Origin: Phytobacter ursingii
GTDB lineage: Bacteria; Pseudomonadota; Gammaproteobacteria; Enterobacterales; Enterobacteriaceae
Length of the DNA stretch: 64,000 nt
Reading direction: 5' to 3'
Assembly (NCBI GenBank): GCA_901456055.1
Contig: CABDWT010000004.1
Coordinates: forward strand, 868,001-932,000
The position numbers and the translations under genes were made by a program. The notes under the pieces are model-generated. The model was given only the letters and a program-made list of their open reading frames with translations, was not told the DNA's origin and did no database searches. Positions within the stretch are counted from its first letter, which is position 1. Every line of letters starts with the position of its first letter. This document shows positions 33,718 to 43,100 of the stretch, piece by piece.

Positions 33718-34803
33718 TTACTTCGTGCGACGATAGCTTTTCTGCGCGGTATTCACTTTATAAAGATAGTTACGTGACTCCGCAGAAGGGTGACGTGTGG
33801 TCAGGGTGGAATAGACATCGCCTGGCGCCATCGTATTGATGATATTTGCAGCCTGTACTTTGTCGCTGGAGAAGACACGCAGAACGCTACCCGCACCGCC
33901 ATTGTAAGCGGTGATGACGGCGTAACGGCGCGAGGTGGGGTTGGTTATCCCGGAAAGATAGACATTATTCAGCATCGCCAGGTAAGCCGTGCCGGTATCG
34001 ATGTTGCTTTCCGGATCGAACAGATAGCTGCGACTTGGGGTACCGGATTTGCCCTGCGCGCGGAACACATCACGACCGGCGCTGTGCTGAACCACCTGCA
34101 TCAGCCCCAGCGCGTCGGAGCGGCTGACTGCATAGGGGTTAAATGACGATTCGGTCTGCATAATCGCCAGAATCAGCGACTCGTCAACGCCATAGCGTCG
34201 GGCGGCCTGATGTACCATGCCGACATATTTATGCGCACGTTTATCCAGATGGTTTGGCACCAGATTAAACGTCACGCTGTAGATGATTTTTAGCCCGACG
34301 CTGCGTTTTTGCAGCCGCGTTTTCAGCAGGTAATCGGCGAAGCTGGTTGCGCGTCCTATCCAGCGAATCGGCTGGCCCGTGTTATCCACCACCTGGCCAT
34401 AGAGGAACGGCTCTCTGGAAATCTGGATATCGTCGGCGTCGGAGTAGAGATCGATAGAGCCCGGATCATCACCCATCAGCAGGGTTTTAATAATGGCCTG
34501 GCGCAAATGTGCCGTAGGGTCGGTGCCGGAGATAGTCTCGACGGTGATGGTGCCTTCGTCGAAGTTAATGTGGCTTCGGGTTTGGTACTGATCGGTGTAT
34601 TTGACGTAATCTTTTGGACCGGCAATCAGTACTTCACTAAACCCCCATAAATTCTCGATATTATGGGCGAACTGCCCCATCAAAATGTCAAAACCGTTGG
34701 TATCTTTAACCCAGGCTTCGTTATAGGTCTCGCTATTTTTATCTGAGTTGGAACACGAAATAAGCAACGGCGCAATGATCGCTAGCGCTAAAAATTTTTT
34801 CAT
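33718..34803 (-). CDS. mltC: Membrane-bound lytic murein transglycosylase C
   Basis: A 361-residue outer-membrane lipoprotein that cleaves peptidoglycan glycan strands. A lipobox LLISC follows a short signal sequence. The lytic transglycosylase domain contains the catalytic Glu in [13 protein letters not shown] and the [13 protein letters not shown] motif. ATG 34803 fits the E. coli start; ATG 34806 is one codon earlier. It lies downstream of yggX and mutY on the same strand. Confidence 0.95.
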   Translation of the reverse strand: MKKFLALAIIAPLLISCSNSDKNSETYNEAWVKDTNGFDILMGQFAHNIENLWGFSEVLIAGPKDYVKYTDQYQTRSHINFDEGTITVETISGTDPTAHLRQAIIKTLLMGDDPGSIDLYSDADDIQISREPFLYGQVVDNTGQPIRWIGRATSFADYLLKTRLQKRSVGLKIIYSVTFNLVPNHLDKRAHKYVGMVHQAARRYGVDESLILAIMQTESSFNPYAVSRSDALGLMQVVQHSAGRDVFRAQGKSGTPSRSYLFDPESNIDTGTAYLAMLNNVYLSGITNPTSRRYAVITAYNGGAGSVLRVFSSDKVQAANIINTMAPGDVYSTLTTRHPSAESRNYLYKVNTAQKSYRRTK

Positions 34804-34881
34804 CATTCCGGAAGTATTGTTGGTTGTAAAAATGACCCTGAATCAGGCCGCAGACAGGTGAATATCGCTGCGGCCATGAAA

Positions 34882-35169
<288 letters not shown>

Positions 35170-35184
35170 TTACTCTGCGCGGCG

Positions 35185-36237
35185 TTACATCGCCACGCCG
35201 ATACGTAATTGTTGTAACAGGCGCTCCACGGGGGCCGCCAGGCCCACTGACGGCGGCTGCGCTAAGTTATACCAAAGACCCGTACCTTCATCCATGCAAG
35301 AACTGAACGAGGACACGGTAAGCCACACAGGCACAATATCCAGATGGAAGTGGCTGAATGTGTGGCGAAACGCAATCAGTTGGCTGAGATTATCGGCGCT
35401 AATCTGATGTTGCGCCAGCCACTCCCGCAATGACGCTTCATCTTCGAACTGCGGAAAACAGAACAAACCGCCCCATAACCCAACCGGTGGACGCTGTTGC
35501 AGAAAGACCTGATCGCCCTGTTGCATCAGTAAGAAGTATGCGGTGCGCTCCGGCAGCGTTTGCTTTGGTTTTTTGCCAGGATACTCGGCCCATGAGTGGT
35601 TTGCATAGGCGATACAGCCTGTTTGTAGCGGGCAAAGCGCGCATTTGGGCTTTGAGCGTGTGCAGACCATGGCGCCTAAATCCATCATCGCCTGGTTAAA
35701 CCGTTCCACACCTTTGGCGGGGGTTACCTGTTCTGCCAGCGTCCACAGACGTTTTTCGACCTCTTTCTTGCCTGGCCAGCCTGCCACCGCGTAGCAGCGC
35801 GCCAGAACCCGTTTGACGTTACCATCAAGGATTGGAAAGTGTTTACCCAATGATAAAGAGAGAATGGCCCCCGCCGTAGAACGCCCAACGCCCGGCAGGG
35901 CGGCAACCTCATTAAAGGTTTGCGGGAAGACGCCGCCGTGAACTTCGGCCACCCGTTTTGCCGCTTTGTGCAGATTACGCGCACGGGCGTAATAGCCGAG
36001 CCCGGTCCATAAATGCAGCACTTCATCCAGCGGCGCATTTGCCAGATCGGTGATGTCAGGAAAACGCGCCATAAAGCGTTCAAAATAAGGGATGACGGTT
36101 GCGACCTGCGTCTGTTGCAACATCACTTCGGATAGCCATACTTTGTAAGGCGTTTTTTCAATTTGCCAGGGCAGGGTTTTGCGCCCGTATTTGTCGTACC
36201 AGTCCAGAACCTGGGCTGAAAATTGAGACGCTTGCAT
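35185..36237 (-). CDS. mutY: Adenine DNA glycosylase MutY
   Basis: A 350-residue base-excision enzyme that removes adenine opposite 8-oxoguanine. The helix-hairpin-helix [12 protein letters not shown] with a downstream catalytic Asp (LDGNVKR), the Fe-S cluster cysteines (C-x6-C-x2-C-x5-C in [17 protein letters not shown]) and the C-terminal NUDIX-like domain (after about 230) are all present. Start 36237 gives exactly the E. coli length; upstream in-frame residues are ignored. trmB is divergent. Confidence 0.96.
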   Translation of the reverse strand: MQASQFSAQVLDWYDKYGRKTLPWQIEKTPYKVWLSEVMLQQTQVATVIPYFERFMARFPDITDLANAPLDEVLHLWTGLGYYARARNLHKAAKRVAEVHGGVFPQTFNEVAALPGVGRSTAGAILSLSLGKHFPILDGNVKRVLARCYAVAGWPGKKEVEKRLWTLAEQVTPAKGVERFNQAMMDLGAMVCTRSKPKCALCPLQTGCIAYANHSWAEYPGKKPKQTLPERTAYFLLMQQGDQVFLQQRPPVGLWGGLFCFPQFEDEASLREWLAQHQISADNLSQLIAFRHTFSHFHLDIVPVWLTVSSFSSCMDEGTGLWYNLAQPPSVGLAAPVERLLQQLRIGVAM

Positions 36238-36386
36238 GGTCACCAACATTGCATTAACAGGGGGGCTGATTGCAGCACAGCGGCATGAACGTGTAAACCG
36301 GAACTTTCCGGTGCTTTCAACTTGCATACTGTATCGAACTTTGGATAATGCCCGTTTCCTGAACACTCTCACAAGCAGACTTATTT

Positions 36387-37106
36387 ATGAATAACGACGT
36401 CATCTCACCAGAATTTGATGAAAACGGCCGCCCGCTGCGCCGTATCCGCAGCTTTGTCCGCCGCCAGGGGCGCCTGACCAAAGGGCAACAGCACGCGCTT
36501 GATAATTACTGGCCGGTGATGGGTGTTGAGTTTGCTGAGCAGCCGCTCGATTTTGCCGCCCTGTTTGGCAATAACGGGCCGGTGACGCTGGAGATTGGCT
36601 TCGGTATGGGGGCATCGCTGGTGGAAATGGCGAAAACCCGTCCGGAGCAGAACTTTTTAGGTATTGAAGTACATTCGCCGGGCGTGGGCGCCTGCTTATC
36701 TTCCGCCCATGAAGAGGGTGTCGGGAACCTGCGTGTGATGTGCCATGACGCCGTTGAAGTGCTGCACAAAATGATTCCTGACAATTCCTTAAACATGGTT
36801 CAGCTCTTTTTCCCTGACCCGTGGCATAAAGCACGTCATAATAAGCGCCGTATCGTTCAGGTGCCGTTTGCTGAACTGGTGAAGAGCAAGCTGAAACTGG
36901 GCGGCGTATTTCACATGGCGACAGACTGGGAAGCTTACGCAGAGCACATGCTGGAAGTGATGTCCTCTATTGATGGTTATCAGAACCTGTCGTCGACGAA
37001 AGATTATGTGCCGCGCCCGGATTCGCGCCCGGTAACCAAATTTGAACAACGTGGTCATCGTCTTGGCCACGGCGTATGGGACTTAATGTTCGAGAGGGTA
37101 AAATAA
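36387..37106 (+). CDS. trmB: tRNA (guanine-N7-)-methyltransferase
   Basis: A 239-residue SAM-dependent enzyme that methylates G46 of tRNA. The SAM motif [11 protein letters not shown] and the [13 protein letters not shown] motif typical of TrmB are present. Its stop overlaps the yggL start (TAATG at 37104-37108), so the two are co-translated. Divergent from mutY, with 149 bp between the starts. Confidence 0.96.
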   Translation: MNNDVISPEFDENGRPLRRIRSFVRRQGRLTKGQQHALDNYWPVMGVEFAEQPLDFAALFGNNGPVTLEIGFGMGASLVEMAKTRPEQNFLGIEVHSPGVGACLSSAHEEGVGNLRVMCHDAVEVLHKMIPDNSLNMVQLFFPDPWHKARHNKRRIVQVPFAELVKSKLKLGGVFHMATDWEAYAEHMLEVMSSIDGYQNLSSTKDYVPRPDSRPVTKFEQRGHRLGHGVWDLMFERVK

Positions 37107-37432
37107 TGGCAAAGAACCGTAGTCGTCGTCTGCGTAAAAAGATGCACATTGACGAATTTCAGGAGATCGGTTTTTCCGTCAAATGGCGTTTTCCGGAAGG
37201 CACCACTGAAGAACAGATCGATAAGCTGGTAGATGAGTTTATCAGCGAAGCGGTTGAAGCTAATGGCCTGATTTTTGGCGGTAGCGGCTTCCTGGCATGG
37301 GAAGGCCTGGTCTGCAAACCGAACATTGGTCATTGCACCGAAAAGGATCAGGCGCTGGTTCGTAAGTGGCTTGAGGATCACAAATTCGAAGAGGTCAGCG
37401 TCAGCGAACTTTTCGATATTTGGTGGGACTAA
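37106..37432 (+). CDS. yggL: DUF469-family protein YggL
   Basis: A 108-residue protein with a very basic N-terminus (KNRSRRLRKKMH), matching E. coli YggL, which has been reported associated with ribosomes. ATG 37106 overlaps the trmB stop; the longer frame from 37076 is not used. yggN follows after 51 bp. Confidence 0.93.
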   Translation: MAKNRSRRLRKKMHIDEFQEIGFSVKWRFPEGTTEEQIDKLVDEFISEAVEANGLIFGGSGFLAWEGLVCKPNIGHCTEKDQALVRKWLEDHKFEEVSVSELFDIWWD

Positions 37433-37483
37433 GAATGAAAGGGTCGGCAAATGCCGGCCCGTTTTGTCTCTACAGGAGTGGTT

Positions 37484-38203
37484 ATGATGCGCAAGACGCT
37501 ACTGGCGGTAGTACTGACGGCAACGGCTTTTGCCGCGAATGCGGATTACAAATGTAGCGTGAACCCGCGTGATGATGTGATTCTAAGCCCGCAAACCGTC
37601 CAGGTGAAAGGCGAGAACGGTAATCTGATCTTAACGCCGGAAGGTAATGTGACCTTCAACGGTAAACAATATTCGTTAAGCGCTGCGCAGCGCGAGCAGG
37701 CGAAGGATTACCAGGCTGAATTGCGCAGCGCCTTACCGTGGATCGACGAAGGCGCTCGTACACGGGTCGAGAAAAGTCGCGTGGCGCTGGACCGAATCAT
37801 CGTCAAGGAAGTGGGCGAGAGCAGCAACATGCGTGGTCGTCTGACAAAGCTGGATGCCCAGCTTAAAGAGCAGATGAACAAAATTATTGAGCATCGCAGT
37901 GACGGTCTGGCGTTCCACTATAAAGCAGTTGATGACGTGCAGGCTAATGGTCAACAGCTGGTGAACCAGGCGATGGGCGGTATTCTGCAGGACAGTATTA
38001 ACGAGATGGGTGCCAAAGCGGTGCTGAAAGGCGGTGGCAATCCATTGCAGGGCGTGCTCGGCAGCCTCGGCGGTTTACAGACCGCCATCCAGAATGAGTG
38101 GAAAAACCAGGAAGCAGATTTCCAGCAGTTCGGTAAAGATGTGTGTAGCCGTGTGGTGTCGCTGGAAGGTAATCGTAAAGCGCTGGTGAGCGGGCTTAAG
38201 TAA
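37484..38203 (+). CDS. yggN: DUF2884-family exported protein YggN
   Basis: A 239-residue protein with a cleavable signal peptide (MMRKTLLAVVLTATAFAANA) and a mature helical region, the same length as E. coli YggN. ATG 37484 follows CAGGAG; the upstream GTG/TTG frame is not needed. Function is unknown in E. coli. The gene ends just before a repeat-rich intergenic region. Confidence 0.9.
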   Translation: MMRKTLLAVVLTATAFAANADYKCSVNPRDDVILSPQTVQVKGENGNLILTPEGNVTFNGKQYSLSAAQREQAKDYQAELRSALPWIDEGARTRVEKSRVALDRIIVKEVGESSNMRGRLTKLDAQLKEQMNKIIEHRSDGLAFHYKAVDDVQANGQQLVNQAMGGILQDSINEMGAKAVLKGGGNPLQGVLGSLGGLQTAIQNEWKNQEADFQQFGKDVCSRVVSLEGNRKALVSGLK

Positions 38204-38264
38204 GGTTCTGTTGTTTCGTGCCTGTTCCCCTCACCCTAACCCTCTCCCAAGGGAGAGGGGACTT

Positions 38265-38393
38265 GTCAGATGCGGTCTTTACTTTCTCTGCCTGTGGTTG
38301 AGAAAGCGTCAGGTGCGGTCTTTACTCCCTCTCCCTGTGGTTGGGAAAGCGTCAGGTGCGGTCTTTACTCCCTCTCCCTGTGGGAGAGGGCAG
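38265..38393. repeat. Three tandem 43-bp repeats within an enteric intergenic repeat
   Basis: The unit beginning GTCAGRTGCGGTCTTTACT occurs at 38265, 38308 and 38351 with a period of 43 bp; units 2 and 3 are closer to each other than to unit 1. The block is bounded by CTCACC...GGGAGAGGGG at 38230-38260 and its inverted partner GGGAGAGGGCAGAGGTGAGGG at 38382-38402, a common enteric intergenic repeat, suggesting expansion within that repeat. The last unit supplies the coding end of the next gene. Confidence 0.8.
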
Positions 38394-38735
38394 AGGTGAG
38401 GGCAACCGACGATGCAAATAGCCAAGAATCGCCAGTAATACACTCTCCTCATTGGCCCTCAGCTCATTGTTCCAGAAGCGAATCACTTCCCAGCCATTAG
38501 CATTCAGGAATGCCGTTCTGCGCAAGTCATACTCTTCGTTATCCTGATGCTGCCCGCCGTCCAGCTCAACAATCAGTTTTGCTTTAAAACAGGCGAAATC
38601 GACAACATAATTACCAATCGGCATTTGGCGACGAAACTTGTAGCCGTAAAAACGGCGTCCTCTGAGCAAGTACCAAAGGTGTAATTCCTCTGCCGTCATT
38701 CTGATGCGTAGTTGTTTTGCTTTTTCCATCCCCAC
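38352..38735 (-). CDS. DUF559 (Vsr-like endonuclease fold) protein
   Basis: A 127-residue protein of the DUF559 family, which shares the very-short-patch-repair endonuclease fold. The core is visible: RRFYGYKFRRQMPIGNYVVDF, VELDGGQH and a C-terminal RFWNNE. The Asp in VVDF and Glu/Asp in VELDGG would bind metal. The last 17 residues (PSPLPSPTGRGSKDRT) are encoded by the intergenic repeat block, so the natural C-terminus has been replaced or extended. It is an accessory gene between yggN and hemW and absent from this place in K-12. Confidence 0.82.
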   Translation of the reverse strand: MGMEKAKQLRIRMTAEELHLWYLLRGRRFYGYKFRRQMPIGNYVVDFACFKAKLIVELDGGQHQDNEEYDLRRTAFLNANGWEVIRFWNNELRANEESVLLAILGYLHRRLPSPLPSPTGRGSKDRT

Positions 38736-38792
38736 ACTCTGCCAGCTAAATTCTCAACTGGCAGAACGGGAGGCAAAAACCTGGAGCAGGCT

Positions 38793-39935
38793 TCAGGACT
38801 CCTCGGCGAGGAACAGCTCCAGCAATGAGTTGAGGAACAACTTACCGTGCTCGGTGATTTGCCAGTACTGCTCGCTTTCAGTGAGATAGCCCTGTTCTAA
38901 GGCCTCATCGATTTGCGGGCGAATCACACTTTCATCCAGCCCGGTGAAGAGCCCGAACTCCGCGCGTGGTGCCGGTTCGAGCAAACGGAAGCGGTTCATA
39001 AAGAACTCGAACGGTTTATCGGCAGCCTCCACGTCATGCTGGCGTTCCAGATAACGTCCCTGCATAAACCCGCGCGGGTGGCGCGTTTTCGCGGTGCGTA
39101 GAATGCGTCCGTCCGGGAAGGTGATTTTACCGTGCGCGCCGCAGCCAATACCGAGGTAATCGCCAAAGCGCCAGTAGTTCAGGTTGTGCTGACACTGGTA
39201 GCCCGGTTTTGCGTATGCCGAGGTTTCGTATTGCTGATAGCCTGCGGCGGTAAGCAACTGATGGCCGCGCTCGAAAATATCCCACAACGCGTCGTCATCA
39301 GGCAGCACCGGCGGGCGCGAGCCGAACAGGGTGTTAGGTTCGATGGTCAACTGATACCAGGAAAGATGCGGCGGGTTCAGTGCAATGGCCTGGCGCAAAT
39401 CGTCCAGCGCCTCTTCCAGCGTCTGATCAGGCAGGCCGTGCATCAAATCGAGGTTAAAACTACGCAGCCCAAGACCCGTTGCCAGCCGCGCCGCGCGTTT
39501 GGCTTCTTCCGGACCGTGGATACGCCCCAGTCGCTGCAATTTCGGCTCGCTAAAGCTCTGCACGCCAATCGAAATGCGATTTACCCCGGCACGTTGATAC
39601 TCAACGAAGCGGTCCGCCTCTACCGTTCCGGGGTTAGCTTCCATTGTGATTTCCGCATCTGCCGCCAGATTGAGGCGCGCACGCACGCCGTCCAGCAATG
39701 TCTGCATCGCCGGGCCGGAGAGCAGGCTCGGCGTACCGCCACCAATAAAGATAGTCTTTACGTCACGCCCCTGCGCGTAAGGCACATCAGCATCCAGGTC
39801 GGCGAGCAGATGCTGCACGTAATCATCGTGCGGCACTTCGCCTTTAAGCGCGTGGGAATTGAAGTCGCAGTACGGGCATTTCTGCACGCACCACGGAATG
39901 TGAATATAAAGACTCAGGGGTGGCAAATTAGCCAT
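38793..39935 (-). CDS. hemW: Haem chaperone HemW (radical SAM)
   Basis: A 380-residue radical-SAM family protein, once called coproporphyrinogen oxidase-like YggW and now known to bind and deliver haem. The Fe-S motif is Cys16-x3-Cys20-x2-Cys23 (CVQKCPYC). [10 protein letters not shown] and the HemN C-terminal domain are present. It overlaps rdgB by 8 bases, the same arrangement as in E. coli. Confidence 0.95.
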   Translation of the reverse strand: MANLPPLSLYIHIPWCVQKCPYCDFNSHALKGEVPHDDYVQHLLADLDADVPYAQGRDVKTIFIGGGTPSLLSGPAMQTLLDGVRARLNLAADAEITMEANPGTVEADRFVEYQRAGVNRISIGVQSFSEPKLQRLGRIHGPEEAKRAARLATGLGLRSFNLDLMHGLPDQTLEEALDDLRQAIALNPPHLSWYQLTIEPNTLFGSRPPVLPDDDALWDIFERGHQLLTAAGYQQYETSAYAKPGYQCQHNLNYWRFGDYLGIGCGAHGKITFPDGRILRTAKTRHPRGFMQGRYLERQHDVEAADKPFEFFMNRFRLLEPAPRAEFGLFTGLDESVIRPQIDEALEQGYLTESEQYWQITEHGKLFLNSLLELFLAEES

Positions 39936-40521
39936 TACGTAACGCTTCCAGTAACAGTTTCAACGCCTGTCCACGGTGGGAGATAGCGCTTTTTTCTTCG
40001 CGGGTCAGTTCGGCGGCGGTTTTACCTTCCGTCGGGACGAAGAAAATCGGATCGTAACCAAACCCGCCCTGACCGGCAGGCGCACGGGTAATCACACCAG
40101 GCCAGGTGCCGTGGCATACCAGCGGCGTCGGGTCTTCGGCGTGGCGCAGATAGACCAGCACACAGTGGAACTGAGCCTGACGCTTGTCGTCCGGCACATC
40201 CTGCAGGGTGGTCAATAATTTTTGCAGATTCGCTTCATCGGTGGCATCCACGCCAGAGTAACGTGCGGAGTAGATCCCCGGCGCGCCGCCCAGCGCATCG
40301 ACGGCCAGGCCGGAGTCGTCGGCAATCGCGGGTAGACCCGTCACCTGAGCGGCATGTCGCGCTTTCAGAATGGCGTTTTCAATAAAGGTCAGACCGGTCT
40401 CCTCGGCGGATTCCACGCCCAGCTCGGTTTGCGCCACGATATCCAGACCGAAGTCACTCAACAGCGAGGCAAGCTCGCGCACTTTGCCGGCATTACCGGT
40501 TGCGAGAACAACTTTTTGCAT
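39928..40521 (-). CDS. rdgB: dITP/XTP pyrophosphatase
   Basis: A 197-residue Ham1-family enzyme that hydrolyses dITP, ITP and XTP to keep them out of nucleic acids. The start [13 protein letters not shown] and the catalytic-site region [14 protein letters not shown] are intact, and the length equals E. coli RdgB. It is 8 bp downstream of yggU. Confidence 0.96.
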   Translation of the reverse strand: MQKVVLATGNAGKVRELASLLSDFGLDIVAQTELGVESAEETGLTFIENAILKARHAAQVTGLPAIADDSGLAVDALGGAPGIYSARYSGVDATDEANLQKLLTTLQDVPDDKRQAQFHCVLVYLRHAEDPTPLVCHGTWPGVITRAPAGQGGFGYDPIFFVPTEGKTAAELTREEKSAISHRGQALKLLLEALRNG

Positions 40522-40529
40522 AGTAGATC

Positions 40530-40820
40530 CTAATTCATCAGAGCCGTGACGGCCGAAGGTATCTGTTGCGGATGGGTAATTTTGACTTGTTTATGGCGGC
40601 CCAGTTCGCCTTTTTCAATCAGCACCTGGTTTTTAGCCACCCGAAACTGTTTGGCGAGAAATTTCACCAGATGGGCATTAGCTTGCCCATCAACCGGTGG
40701 GGCGGTAATGGCGACTTTTAGCTCATCGCCATGCAGCCCAATAATGCTGTCCCGGCTGGCCTTGGGCTGAATATACAGCCGTAGCACCAGCCCGTCGTCA
40801 CAGGATGTGACAGCACTCAT
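40530..40820 (-). CDS. yggU: DUF167 protein YggU
   Basis: A 96-residue protein of the DUF167/UPF0235 family with the characteristic [23 protein letters not shown] pattern split around residues 17-40 and the later [12 protein letters not shown]. Its start overlaps the yggT stop by 4 bases. Function unknown. Confidence 0.93.
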   Translation of the reverse strand: MSAVTSCDDGLVLRLYIQPKASRDSIIGLHGDELKVAITAPPVDGQANAHLVKFLAKQFRVAKNQVLIEKGELGRHKQVKITHPQQIPSAVTALMN

Positions 40821-41380
40821 GCCCAGTTCCAGATATAGGCTAACGGTACGATGGTATTAGCCAGAAACTCCATCACGCCCATATTGATGACATACATCAG
40901 CAGCACCAGAATCATCGGCGAGAAATCAAGACCGCCCATTGACGGCAGCAGGCGACGAATCGGGCGCAGCAAGGGTTCGGTAAGCTGCAGCAGCACATAT
41001 TCCACTGGGCTACGGCCCTGGCTGACCCAGCTCATGATGGCCATTAACAGCAGCACCCAGAAGATCAGCGAGCCAAGGGTTTTGATAACAATCAACACCG
41101 CCGCCAGCACGATAAACACACCGTCCATGGAGACGTACGGGTTCAGGAAGGCTTTCACGACACACAGCAGTAGCGCGATGAGCAATGATGCGCTGTCAAT
41201 GGGCCCCATTGCCGGAATGATGCGACGCAGCGGGCCAACAATCGGCTGGGTGATTTTCACGATAAACTGGGAAAACGGGTTATAAAAATCACAGCGCGCC
41301 CACTGCATCCAGATACGCAGCAACAGCACCATCGTGTAAGCCTGGATAATCAGTGACAGGAGAGTGGACAACGTATTCAT
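40817..41380 (-). CDS. yggT: YggT-family membrane protein
   Basis: A 187-residue inner-membrane protein with two repeated YGGT domains, each a pair of membrane segments around a [10 protein letters not shown] / [11 protein letters not shown] motif. It follows yggS by 18 bp and overlaps yggU. Homologues have been linked to envelope or division functions in other bacteria; no activity is established in enterics. Confidence 0.93.
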   Translation of the reverse strand: MNTLSTLLSLIIQAYTMVLLLRIWMQWARCDFYNPFSQFIVKITQPIVGPLRRIIPAMGPIDSASLLIALLLCVVKAFLNPYVSMDGVFIVLAAVLIVIKTLGSLIFWVLLLMAIMSWVSQGRSPVEYVLLQLTEPLLRPIRRLLPSMGGLDFSPMILVLLMYVINMGVMEFLANTIVPLAYIWNWA

Positions 41381-41398
41381 GGCGTTCCTCAGTGTTCC

Positions 41399-42103
41399 TT
41401 AGTTTTTTGTGTAATCGCGCGCGCCAAAAATGGCGGTTCCGATGCGCACCATGGTGCTACCTGCCGCAATGGCGGCCTGCATATCGTCAGACATGCCCAG
41501 CGAAAGGGTGTCAACGCCAGGGTAACGTACCTTAAGCGCGTCAAATGCGACAGCCATTTGGCGGGCTACGGCAAACTGCCGTTCATAATCAGCCTCGGGG
41601 GCGGGGATCGCCATCAGTCCACGCAGGCAAAGACCGGGTAATTCCACCACCTGCGCCGCCAGCGCGTCCAGTTCTGCAAGGGAAATGCCGGACTTGCTCT
41701 GCTCGTCACTGATATTAACCTGAATCAGCACGTTCAGCGGCGGCAGAGACGCCGGGCGCTGCTCGCTCAGGCGGCTGGCGATTTTGAGGCGGTCCACGGT
41801 GTGACACCAGTCAAAATGCTCTGCCACGAGACGGCTTTTGTTGGACTGTAACGGGCCGATAAAGTGCCACTGAATATCCGCGATGCCCGAATCCTTGAAA
41901 TGGCGAATTTTATCTACGCCTTCCTGCACGTAGTTTTCACCAAAGCCACGCTGACCCGCTGCGTAAGCTTCTTCGATGGCGCTCGCAGGTTTTGTTTTGC
42001 TGACTGCAAGCAGTGTGACTTCTTCTGGAGCACGGCCGCAGGACGTTGCAGCGGCTGAGATTTTGTCCCTGACCTGTGCCAGGTTATGCGCAATATCGTT
42101 CAT
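41399..42103 (-). CDS. yggS: PLP homeostasis protein YggS
   Basis: A 234-residue alanine-racemase-fold protein that carries pyridoxal phosphate and affects vitamin B6 and amino-acid balance. The PLP lysine lies in LLAVSKTKPASAI; GFGENYVQEG and GMSDDMQAAI are family motifs. Start 42103 gives the E. coli length; upstream in-frame residues overlap the divergent yggR gene. The two starts are 16 bp apart. Confidence 0.95.
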   Translation of the reverse strand: MNDIAHNLAQVRDKISAAATSCGRAPEEVTLLAVSKTKPASAIEEAYAAGQRGFGENYVQEGVDKIRHFKDSGIADIQWHFIGPLQSNKSRLVAEHFDWCHTVDRLKIASRLSEQRPASLPPLNVLIQVNISDEQSKSGISLAELDALAAQVVELPGLCLRGLMAIPAPEADYERQFAVARQMAVAFDALKVRYPGVDTLSLGMSDDMQAAIAAGSTMVRIGTAIFGARDYTKN

Positions 42104-42119
42104 GTTCCCAGGTGGCTTT

Positions 42120-43100
42120 ATGGATATGGAAAAAATAGTGGAGCTTAGTGTAAAGCATAATGTCTCGGATCTACACCTGTGCGATCGCCATCCGCCGCGC
42201 TGGCGAAGGCAAGGACGGCTGGAAGCCGCACCGTTCGCCGCTGTGGATATTAACGCGCTGCTCGCGGAACGTTTGAACACGCAGCAACAACAGCAGTGGC
42301 AAGCGTGTGGACAGATTGATTTTGCCCTCAGTACCCCAGGGCTACAACGCCTTCGCGCCAGCGCGTTTTTACATCACGATGGGGTGTCGCTTGCTTTGCG
42401 CCTGTTGCCTGACACCTGCCCGACGCTGGACATGCTGGACGTGCCCGCCGCAATCCCCGAATTATTGCGGCGCGACAACGGCCTTATTCTGGTTACCGGG
42501 GCGACGGGGAGCGGAAAATCCACTACCCTGGCGGCGATGGTAGATAACCTCAATCACCATCTCGACGGGCATATCCTGACTCTCGAAGATCCGGTGGAGT
42601 TTATCCATACAAGCAAACGTTGCCTGATCCAACAGCGGGAAATCGGCCCGCACTGCGCCTCGTTTGCCGCGGGGTTGCGCGCGGCATTACGCGAAGACCC
42701 GGATGTCATTTTGCTGGGCGAGCTGCGCGACAGCGAAACTATCCGCCTGGCGTTGACCGCCGCTGAAACCGGGCATCTGGTACTGGCAACATTACATACG
42801 CGCGGCGCGCCGCAGGCTATTGAACGGCTGGTGGACAGTTTTCCCGCTCAGGAGAAAGACCCGGTGCGCAGCCAGCTTGCCGGAAGCCTGCAGGCTGTGT
42901 TGTCACAGCGGCTGGAGGAAGACAGGCAGGGCGGGCGTGTGGCGCTGTTTGAACTGCTTATTAATACACCTGCGGTAGCCAACCTTATCCGTGAAGGAAA
43001 AACCCACCAGTTGCCCGGCGTGGTGCAGACCGGACAGCTGGTGGGAATGCAGACCTTTGACCAAAGCCGCCAGCAGCGGCAGGCGCAGGGGCGGCTTTAG
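42120..43100 (+). CDS. yggR: PilT/VirB11-type ATPase YggR
   Basis: A 326-residue secretion-type ATPase resembling pilus retraction motors. Walker A (GATGSGKSTT), Asp box (TLEDPVE), Walker B (LLGELRD) and His box (TGHLVLATLHTRG) are intact. Start ATG 42120 matches the E. coli protein length. No pilus genes adjoin it; in E. coli its partner system is unclear. It is divergent from yggS and convergent with the FAD oxidoreductase gene, overlapping it by 4 bases at the ends. Confidence 0.93.
   Translation: MDMEKIVELSVKHNVSDLHLCDRHPPRWRRQGRLEAAPFAAVDINALLAERLNTQQQQQWQACGQIDFALSTPGLQRLRASAFLHHDGVSLALRLLPDTCPTLDMLDVPAAIPELLRRDNGLILVTGATGSGKSTTLAAMVDNLNHHLDGHILTLEDPVEFIHTSKRCLIQQREIGPHCASFAAGLRAALREDPDVILLGELRDSETIRLALTAAETGHLVLATLHTRGAPQAIERLVDSFPAQEKDPVRSQLAGSLQAVLSQRLEEDRQGGRVALFELLINTPAVANLIREGKTHQLPGVVQTGQLVGMQTFDQSRQQRQAQGRL

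Noticed and set aside
38265-38393. CRISPR array
   Set aside because: The 43-bp units are contiguous and nearly identical without spacers, and there are no cas genes.
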